From positions 2,755,390 to 2,819,389 of the forward strand of contig VZDJ01007747.1 of assembly GCA_008694505.1 (NCBI GenBank): 64,000 nucleotides of DNA, read 5' to 3'. This DNA is from Cyanoderma ruficeps. Its lineage: Eukaryota > Chordata > Aves > Passeriformes > Timaliidae. The notes below the pieces were generated by a model that worked only from the letters and a program-made list of their open reading frames with translations, ran no database searches and was not told the origin of the DNA. Positions 13,061 to 22,600 of this stretch are shown one piece after another (the first letter of the stretch is position 1; every line of letters starts with the position of its first letter). Position numbers and translations under genes: made by a program.

Positions 13061-14790
13061 ACAAAGAGAAAATGTGGTTGAGCCTTTCTCCCTTCACCAA
13101 ATTAAAACCACTGTAGCACTTGATGACATTAAGAGGGAGGAAAAGAAAAATACCTCTGGATGGTCATAGCAAGCTGCTCCTTTTGGTACTATTTCCCTAT
13201 AGCAAATTGTTGTGCTGTACACCTCTCCTCAGAACAAGCCTGAACTGCACTCAACAGCGAGTTTTTTATCCTCACTGGTCAGTTTTTGGGATATCTATAA
13301 AATTTCTGCTTAGTTGGAAATCATTATGGATTAATTTTGCTGCTGTGGTGAGGCAGAGGTGTGTTACAGAAACATCATCATTTAACTAATTTAAACACTG
13401 GATACTTGAGGTAGTCTTTTTTTTCTCCCCATCATAGTAGAGCAAGGCAAGGTTAGAATAAAAACTTAGAAACTGAAATACCTTCTCATGTGTTTCAGCT
13501 TTAGCGATTGTTATTGAACATTATGTCCTGCAGCTATTGCAAAAGCTATTAACAACTTAGCTGTTTATCCTCAAACATAATTTATTAAGTTTTAGGGATG
13601 CCTTCACATTTAATTTAGTGATGTCACTAAGGATCACTTAAAGGTTTAGGTCAAGTTAAAAACAGTCACCTTTCACAGTTGGAGGCTGGGAAACAAATGA
13701 AAAAAGTAAGTATACTTTATGTTAGTGTGGTGTTAACATCATGCTTATGCTTTTGAAATAAGCAGCATTTAAAAGTAGTAGAGTCTCAGATGCCACATGA
13801 CTGTCCTTAGGGTTTAAAGTAAACTGTCAGATATAATTCATGCAATGGGTTTTACTAATGACAACATGTACACCTTTGAGAGCCTTGTAAAACTTCCAGG
13901 TCAAGGCTGGCACGGATCACAGCCAGAACTTACAGATATGGCTGTATCTTTATGCTGCTCTTACTGTGTGTGTCTGCTGGATGAATGGATGCTCTGTGGA
14001 TGGGTTCTGCTCAGTTAAAAAGTTGGGTGTGGAAAACCTAAAAATGCACAATGGCTCTAGATATTTATTAGCACATCTTCAAAATTTTTCGATATAAATG
14101 AATCTAGGTAAAATGTCACTACTAGTAACTTCAAGAGGACTTTCTGTAGAAGAACTTGGCATGTCAAGTGGCTTGTTAAAACTGTTCTTTGTGCTTTAAA
14201 CCTTTCTGAATTGCTGATATGGAGAGTGAAGGTGTTTGTATGGAAGATTGTGGAATCCACATTTCAAATTGCAAATGTGAAATTTCATTGTGAATTTGTG
14301 TTTGATAGAGCCTGTTTCTCAGTCTGTTCCTGCTTTTTTTCAAAAGTCTCTGTAGGTGTTCAGCATGATCACACTAAAAAGGCTCTGTCAAACTGGGCAA
14401 GTGAATTTTAGGGTGCTGATCTTCAAAATCTCCAATGTTGTCACAGTGCTACCAAGCTGGAGGCTTGTAGCATTACCTGGAATCTGAGAACTGCTTTTTC
14501 TCTCTTTTTTTTTTTTTTTGTTCATTGCAGTGAAAGCTTGTGTTTGTCTAGGACTGTTTGATGCACAGTTCCTGTGGAGCAGCATTGTTTTCCTGCAACA
14601 ATGAAGAACTGTCTTTCCACTAGAGCACTTTGAATAGCTTTCTTTCAAAATGTTATTCTTTGAGAGAGCAGTTGATTTGGAGGAATGAAGTTTTATATCA
14701 GTAATGCAGATCCTTCTCACTCAAATGCTTTCTTGAAGAGTTTTCTCATATTTGCACCAGCTTTCTCCGAATTTCTATCACTCTTGTTAT
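13061..14790. other. Intergenic stretch without a recognised feature
   Basis: The sequence is AT-rich, with no exon-like block and no repeat I could name. Another AATAAA-like hexamer near 13456 could serve as a distal UBA6 end. Open frames here are short and lack domain similarity. Confidence 0.5.
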
Positions 14791-14799
14791 AAATATGGT

Positions 14800-15440
14800 G
14801 AACCGAATCAGAATCAAAAAAATCACTATTTTTCTCTCGTTAAGTCAAATTGAAGTAAAAAACAGAAACAAACACTAAACAAACAAATAGCCAAATTGCC
14901 GTGAAATAAACACAAAGCCAAGCCACAACACAGTTCGAATTCGATCAAAATCGGAAACGGACAGGAGACTGGCCAGCGCCAGGTCTCCTTGTCATCTGCT
15001 TCCCCGACCTGTTTTCGGAGTCTAGTTTTATACCCTTTTTTCTCCCGCAGGCCAGGTTGTTCCTTTGGGACAGTGGGATTATAATATACATGAGTCTTTC
15101 TTTAGAGTTTTTAATTTTTCCTGAATCGAGTTTGAATGAGGTCCAGGGATTAGCAGGGAAACAGTTTTCAGTTGCATAGTGGGGTCCCCTTGCCAGACGA
15201 CCCGATGTTTAGTGTGAAGCCTGAAACTCCTGAAACTCTGTGGAGGTGGCGGCTGGACTGCTCACCGATGATGGTTTGGGTTTGTCATGGATCTTATGGC
15301 TCAGTTCACTTGATGGTTCTGTTTGACTCCAAACTGATGGTTCTGTTTCCAATTCAGCTAGTCTCCACACCGGAGTTCATTGTGATCCGGCCTTTCATTT
15401 GCAGATGTAGCTGGCATTCCTGAGTCTCCATCCCTCAGTG
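14800..15440 (-). mobile_element. LTR-like block with a TATA box on the minus strand
   Basis: Read on the minus strand, the block has a CpG-bearing upstream part, a TATAAAA box (plus-strand TTTTATA near 15026-15033), and a downstream CpG-containing leader-like tract with GGTCGGGGAAGCAG. It stands out from the AT-rich flanks by CpG content and by this promoter-like order. An old retroviral LTR remnant is the best guess. I could not find clear TG..CA ends or a target-site duplication, and no gag or pol reading frame adjoins it. It could instead be the remnant promoter of a minus-strand gene. Confidence 0.4.
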
Positions 15441-16180
15441 ATTCTGTCAGTATTTTTCTGTTACCTGCAATCTTTTAATTTCTCATGCCCAGATTAATAT
15501 ACAGAGCATATTTACAACACTCTTAATAGATGCAGTTAATTAATTTGTGTGTGCAAAGCATTAAGCAGCCAGATCAACTTTTCTCTGGTTAGTCAACATG
15601 TTTCTTTAATGTTAGGAGTAGTGAGGATTCTGTGTGAGGGTCTCAATATTGTTAACAAGACTACTTTGATGGATCACATGGATTAAGCTTTTGTTATCTA
15701 CACCACAAGTAAAAAGTAGATGTTTCCATATTATTTTCCCACCCTTTTCCTATGTATGGTGAAGTATGTGACTGCTTATTAAAAAGACAAAGATATTCAG
15801 GAATAGTTATATGTAGGACGAACAACTCTGGCACCGGGTGGGCTGTCACCTCTTCATGGCTTCTCACATCCTGAAATAATACGAGTTTGAACTAGGCAGA
15901 GAGTTCATACATCTGTCAGATTTGTCATCAAATACAAGTAAAGATTTCAGATAAGTTCATGATCTTCATTTTCGTAATTTTTCCACGTGTCTTTGAAACA
16001 ATGTGGATGTAGGTCAGTTGTTTTAAGAAAGGAGCTGAATTTCAGCCAAAAGCTGAAATTAACTTGAAAGTTTATCAATCCCTGTGCAATTACAGAAAGC
16101 AAACGTGCAGCACAGTGCAGCAATCTAAACCTTTGTCCAAAGGTTGATACATTTGACCAGAGACCTTTTGAATATTTATT

Positions 16181-16462
16181 TTACAGAGTTGAGTTACGTG
16201 TGGTTGATGAAGTAGCTGGTGCAGCTACTGTGGACATCCATGGTCCACAAAGCTTATTGAGGCTCGAGCTTAAAGGTGCCGTAAGTTCCAGCACTGCTAA
16301 CAGCAGAACTGTGTTGCTGAGATGTATCCTTTTGTATGGCACATGTGAGAGACAGGGAAGAAGTGTTGAGTTACCGCTTCCCACAGCAGCATACAAGTTA
16401 CCATTTCATAGGGGAAAAGCTGCAACTCTGATTCCATGCATACTGAGCAGCACCCTCTTCAC
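16181..16462 (+). other. Open frame after an acceptor-like site, function unknown
   Basis: A TTATTTTACAG tract precedes an open frame beginning VELRVVDEVAGAATVDIHG, and a GTAAGT-like donor (GCC|GTAAGTTCC) follows about 100 bases later. The frame also stays open beyond this donor for some distance. I recognise no domain. It lies about 600 bases upstream of the CENPC start. It might be an alternative upstream exon, a relic of another gene, or chance. Confidence 0.2.
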
Positions 16463-16739
16463 AAAGTGATCTGAACTATTTTCATGGAAAGAAGGTGCTA
16501 ACCTCTCACATTATGATGTACTTTTAAATATAATGGGCCTTCCCTTTAGTGGTCAGAAAGAATAGGAATAAGGAGACCCGGTGTTCCGGTCACAAGCTGT
16601 GATTAAAAGCATCACTTGTAACTATATTTTTGGGCAGTGTTTTGCTGGCACTGTAAGGTACCGCAGCCTTAAGTTCTCAAGAAGTTGTTTTTTGCTCGTT
16701 GTTGAGTTCTTCAGTAGAATTTTAAAGAAAAAGCTGTAA

Positions 16740-17440
16740 CGCCCCGTGGTGACAAGGGATGTTTTGTAGCGTTTGGAAACCGGACGATTTCAACTATCGT
16801 TTCCTACGGGGTAAATAAAAGAACGGGGAGTAGTCCACGCCCGTCCCCACAGCCCTCAGAGAAAGGCGGACAGGAAGGCGGGGGCAGCCACCACTTCGGG
16901 GCATGCGCAGCAGCCGCGCGCGCCTAAATCAGCTGCCCTGCCTGGCGCGCGGCGGCCGCCGACCAATGGGACGGGGCCGGGGAGGCGCGGCCGGGGCGCT
17001 GCCGCCTGCCGGCCGACCGAACGCGCGCACCCGCTGGGAAAGGCGCGCGAGGTTTGAAGGCGGCGCGGGGGGCGCGCGCCGGCCCCGGTCTGGGATGGCG
17101 GAGGCCTTGGTAAGAGAGCGCGGGAGCGGCCGGTCTGTGTGTGTGTATGTGTGTGTGTTTGTCCGTCTGTCTGTCGGGTTTGTTGTAGGCGGCGGCCGGG
17201 CCCGTCCGTAGCGCAGAGGCGCGGCCCTCTGCGCGCTCCTGAGAGGGGAGGGACGGGGCCGGTCTTTCACTTCCCCCCGAGGACAGCGAGGCTGGCATTG
17301 GGGTTCCGCGCTCACTCCGGGTCCGGGCTGTTGGCACAGGCATTTGAGCTCTGAGGGCTGGGCTGTCGGGACCCCCGTTCCCCTCAACGCACAAGTGTCT
17401 GTGCCAGACCCGGTTCCCCTCGGGATGCCTCTGGAGAGCC
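16740..17440 (+). promoter_or_regulatory. CENPC: CENPC CpG-island promoter
   Basis: Base composition changes abruptly to GC-rich and CpG-dense around the first CENPC exon. No TATA box is seen. Motifs in the region are an NRF1-like GCATGCGCAG at 16901-16910, a CCAAT box at 16963-16967 (NF-Y type), and TTTGAA at 17053-17058. The last fits the CHR element of G2/M genes and has GC-rich bases just upstream where a CDE would lie. A CDE/CHR-type control would suit a kinetochore gene, but that is inference from short motifs. A TG/TCTG-rich simple repeat at 17133-17178 lies in the first intron. Confidence 0.75.
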
Positions 17441-19645
17441 ATGGGCGAGTGAGCACATCAAGAGCAGGACACTGGTGCAGGCACGCTAGAATCGCGCTTA
17501 AGTTTTAAAATTCTTCGTGTGTAGGGCGACACGAACACAATAATAAATGAACTGTTAAAGGCTCTTTTAGGTCCGTGACAGGAATTTTAAATTTCTTTGA
17601 TGCGCAAGGTCGCTTGCCAGTGCATTGTGCTGCACTCTGCTGCGAGGGGAAGAGGGTTTAAGCTCGAGTGCCAGATTGACTGCGAAGTTTCTAAAGTGGT
17701 GGCTTTTGGTCAGTTGCTTTTCCATGTCACCTGTAACTTCCTTCTGCCACTTTAAAGCGATGTCGAAAATTTGCAGTGAAACCAATCCATATGGAGTTTG
17801 GTTTTTTTTTGATACCAGAAGTAATGTCCAAAGAGAAATCACAAAGAAGCGCAAAGTACTGTCAGTATGGTAAACTTCAGAAAAATGTGCTGAATTCCCT
17901 TGTGTTAGGATTAGATAATCTCCACACCGGATATACTCTTTCAATTTACACGAATTAGGAAGAGGTTATAGTTGTTTTTCAACTAAACATTTAAATTTTT
18001 TAAGATGTTTTCCTGTCACATTTGTGAAGAACTGCACTCTGCTTTGCTGTTAATTTTTTCTTGCTCTTTCTTCCCATTATATCTTCTACAGCCATTGCCG
18101 GTTCCCGGGTCAGTGGCTTTATTAGATTACACAGAGAATGTGCTGCTGCCTGAATTATTACTGCTCTAGTTGTAGGAAATGACTGGAGTCCTGTCTGCTG
18201 TTCGAATGACTTTGCTTATACTTGGGTTTCAAGTGTATGAAGATGCACTGTGGCATTATAAGAAAAACAATGCTGCAATAACTCCCACTCTCCCACTACT
18301 TTAAGATGTCTCAAGAATCCTCAAGATCTTATTTTTCTGTCAAGTGTTATCATGCTTAGTAAAAATTGATTCTTATTTCTTCACAGAATCATTTAAAAAA
18401 GGACTACAGGGCAAGATTCTGCCATGGAGGAGGGTAATTTGCATTTAAACACCTATTCTTAGATTCTGGAAAACTTACCTTGATTTTTATCTGAGACCTA
18501 AATGTCAAAACTATGTGATGCACCATATTAAATTGATCATATGGTATTTCCCAAATTTCTTGTATTTCTTAATGGTAAGAGGAGCAGGCTCGGTGGGGGG
18601 ACAATTCTGCAAGGTTTTCCTTTGCTGAGGCAGCAGATTGTGGTGTGGCTGTGTCTAAGATACCCCTAACTGGGCTGCCTGAGTAGGGAAACAGTAATCT
18701 GTGCAAACATGTTGCCTTTCAAGGAGCAGAGAAATGAAGCCCGTGCAGAGTTCCAGCATATTTGGATCTTGCTGGTAAATGTTAAAGATGAGTTTGAATA
18801 CTTGCAGTGCTGTGACATTCTTCATGTCATGTTAGGAGTCTGTGAAGGTTTTGTTGCCAAAATCCATTTTTGAACATGAGTTTCACAAGCATATCTAATC
18901 TGCCCAATTAGTTGTTTTTGGAGGTATATAATGATCAGTATGGGAGTAGCACTCCATGGCTTTTCTAGTGTTATTTTGGTTTTGATCAATACTGTCTGGC
19001 TGGTGAATCACTCACTTTTTCCCTTTTCATTTGTGCTGGTTTGAAATAATAATCCAACCAGCTGAGCTCTTCACTTGCTTATGGATTGGATACCTCAAGC
19101 CAGTCCTTGCTGCTGAAACTTTGTATAAGCACAGAAATAATTTGTTTTACAGGGTGACTCCCTATATGGAGGGATAGATGTGCAGCAGCACATTTCATTT
19201 CTAGGTCTGCTGTGACTGCATCACTGCAGGCAGCACAGGCTCAAGGTCTGATTTATGAAACAATTATTTATTTCAAGTGACACTCTAGTCAGCCTAAAGG
19301 TCATTTACCTCAGGGCTGTTGGACTAGTTGCATGTTTTCTTTTATATAGAGAGAATTCTTCGTACTTATCTGTGGCAGTAAGGCTTTTTCTTCCTGGACT
19401 TTTTACTTAGACAAATTTCCTTGCAGATATCTTCATGAAAATGCTAGGTAAAAATACATTGAAGTTGGAACTAGGGGAAATAATAACCTAAAATATAAAG
19501 AAGTAAAACTTTGCTACTTTAATACTTTGGATAAGAGCATCTGGCATTTTTGATTGAAAATATTTTTTCCCTCTTCTTTCTAGAAATAAGATTGATCTAC
19601 AGCCAGGTCAAAACGTACTGAAACTTATACAGGACTGTTTTGAAA
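17095..19645 (+). CDS. CENPC: CENPC exons 1-3, MIS12-complex binding N terminus
   Basis: Exon 1 (17095-17109) gives MAEAL. Exon 2 (18387-18433) gives NHLKKDYRARFC and a Gly-rich end. Exon 3 (19584-19645) gives PGQNVLKLIQDCFE. The human counterparts are DHLKNGYRRRFC and GQNVLEILQDCFE. Family knowledge places MIS12-complex binding in this first part of CENP-C. The conservation pattern supports both the start choice and the exon borders. Confidence 0.92.
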
Positions 19646-22600
19646 GTAAGCTCTTATTTGGTGTTTTGCCTTATTTGCTGATAAAAGTAAAAAGGTATTT
19701 TATTCCTTGTGTTATATTTAGTAGTAAGAAGATAGAAATAAAAAATAGGGATAAAATGGATAAATGTAGTATTTCTCACGGTTTTTAAGAGCAACCCCTT
19801 CTCAGCTTCTTAAAGCTGTGTTAGCTGTCTTATGAGCTCTTTCTCAAGCAGCTGATTCCTTTCTTGTTTGGATTTATATGACCTTAATAAGCCTTAGAAC
19901 TTGTTAAAATAAGTGAAACCTGGACAATTCCAAGATTCCCATATTTACTGGTTTTTTCTTCATAGGTTGCAGCAGTGATCTCACAATAAATTCTCCAAAT
20001 TGCTCAACTGTTTTTTTGAAAAATAAGAAGAGGACTTCATTGCAGAGACAAAGGATAAGTTCTGTCAGTGTCATAGGGCAGGTCTGGGAACAGGCTCATG
20101 TGGGTACAAGTTCAATTGTGTAGCATTTAGTTCTGGATGAGCACCCATAAAAGTGTATAGGCTATAATTTAACCATCTATAATAGTTGTTGAAAATGTGG
20201 GGTTTTTTCTTAGTTTGTTGTGCTCTAATAGTAAATATTCTACAAGTAGAATTATTTATTAGGTTTTTTTTTCCTCAGGTTTTTACTAATGAAAACTTCT
20301 TCAGCTTTTTGTCCAGGGCAGTTAAATTTCTCATAGTCTCAGGCAGAAGCATGCTGCCTTATTGCTGGTGGTGGGTGTGGCTGTCTTGGATTCCACTGGA
20401 GTTGGTTGTGGTCACTTTGCTAAATAAATGGACACAGTTCTTAGCTGTCAGATGGACAGTTAAATTGAAAGGTGATTCATGTAGAAAAGCAGCTGGTTAA
20501 TTCCCGATAGTTATCTGTACAGTAACTTCATGTGTCTGTAACTTTGTTGATGTGTGGAAACAAGTTGAAGGCCTTGTTAATGTGCTGCCTGAGAGGAGGA
20601 TGCCAATAATCTAGAATGTATATTTAGTTTTAATATTTTGATTTTACTTTTTTCTTTTAAGTAGGATATTCTATTAATGGCAGGGTTTAGAACCAGCAAC
20701 CTTATAATGGTGTTTGTTTAATTTAGTGTGATGTTAAAATATAATCTCAAGTCAATTCTTGCTAAATCTCAGCCTGTCTTAGTTAAGGGTAATTAAATAG
20801 TTTAAATGAATTAATACTAATGACAGTAATAAGCAGTTTACCTTGAGATTAGCAGGATGTCTGGTTAAAGCTGCATATAGATTTCTACTGTACACACTGT
20901 TTTACCTGTTGTTGGAAATTTACAGATACTTTTAGAAAGTTTTATGCCATAGAAAGTGTTTAGGTAAAATAGAACTGTGGTTTGAATGAGTATGAATTAA
21001 GGGAAGGAGATTATATCCCCTTCTGTAGAAATGTATATTCCTGTTAAAATACCTTTACTTTACCAAATATTTTATTTTGTCTCTTTATGACAGCCCAAGG
21101 CAGAATCAGCCAACTCTGTGAAAAGAGCCCGTGAGTCTGCCGAACTCTCACCTGCATCACCGCTAAAACCAGTGAGCAGCAGAGGTTGGTCACACTGTTA
21201 CTGAATTAAGGTTTTTAAAGTAACTATTTCTGGGGATTTTGTAGGGTTTTAAGTAAAAGAATTAAACCTATTCTATATATATGACAGGACAGTCAAGTGA
21301 CTCACACCTGAAGCCTGCAACAGACGATTACATAGCTGCTTCTAAAAACACAGAGTCTCCTGTGTCTAAAAGTGAAAAAAAAAATACATTAAAAGATGTT
21401 GAAGCACTGGAGCAGCATCCAACTGTGCCTTTGGACTCTGAGAATAATCATGGGTCTGTTGCATCACCTATTCCTGTGGAGGAAGCCAAAAGTTCTCCTG
21501 TAGTTAAGTAAGTAGAGCTGAACATGGTTGTGGTGTCATATTCTATGTGTGCCCTCCACCTCAGGGTAAATCGAGTTTGGATTGTGAACTCATAAAAAAT
21601 AATTCCAAGCTTTTTAGAAAGTTTCTATATCTGGGTTTAGAAAGGGCAGAATTATTTTTTATTTAATATTCTGGTGATAAGTGTTGTACCCGTGCGAAGG
21701 AAGCTTGTCAAAATAGATTTAAACTCTTTTTTCCAGGAAAGTGCACCAAAGTATCAACTTCTCAGATTGTCTAGACTTCTTCAGTGACTTCTATCGACAG
21801 TGTTGACTTCAAAAGTTAGCAAGAATTTGTTAAAGCAGAAATGATCAGTCATTGTTCCTCTTGCTCTGAATATATAAATACTTTATACAAAGTAAAATAG
21901 CTTCAGTTGTGATTATTATCTCCTTGTTGGAAGATTTGAAGCTGAACTGCAGCACTGGCCAGTGTCCTGGCCATAGTTCTGCTTTCCTAGAGGACTGAAT
22001 CTCTGGGGTAGATCAAAAAGATGGACTGACACTGATCCCATTGACTCCCATTGATGGAATGAGATTGGAAAGACAGCGCACCTACAGTCTAGGAGAGCTG
22101 ATAATTTTTCAAGCACATTCTCCTAAAATTAGGAATTTGTCTTGCTGAGCAGTCTTAACTTTGATCAAGAGTCACATGCTGACTCCATGTTGCCTGTGGA
22201 CACTTGCTACTCTGCTGGAAGATACTGCTAATCTGTGTTGCAGCAACATAAGAAGTGAGATGCTGTCAGCAGGAGCATCTGTTCATCCTCACAATACTTT
22301 ATTGTGCACTCAGGATTTCTAGCAACATGTTTGAATGCTGTTTCTGATTCGTAGGTTACGTTTTGATGACTGGAATACACCAGCTGCGGCAAAGAGCCAT
22401 GGAGAAGTCAAAAATTTGGAAAGCTCTCAGCCTGGGAGAGATAAGCAGGTTGTTCCTGTGCAAGGAGCAGGATGTGTTACTGCATCATCTGCTCGGCCAG
22501 CGAAGTCTTTCTCTTCAGCTGTCTTAGCAGCTGTAGCAACAAGAACACTTGGACAGAGGTTTGTTTGGAGGCTTAGTATGAAAAGTACAATGGATGAGCT

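Noticed and set aside
14388..14720. 110-codon minus-strand frame, considered as a STAP1 exon
   Set aside because: The translated sequence shows none of the STAP1 PH or SH2 motifs and includes a poly-Lys run from a T tract.
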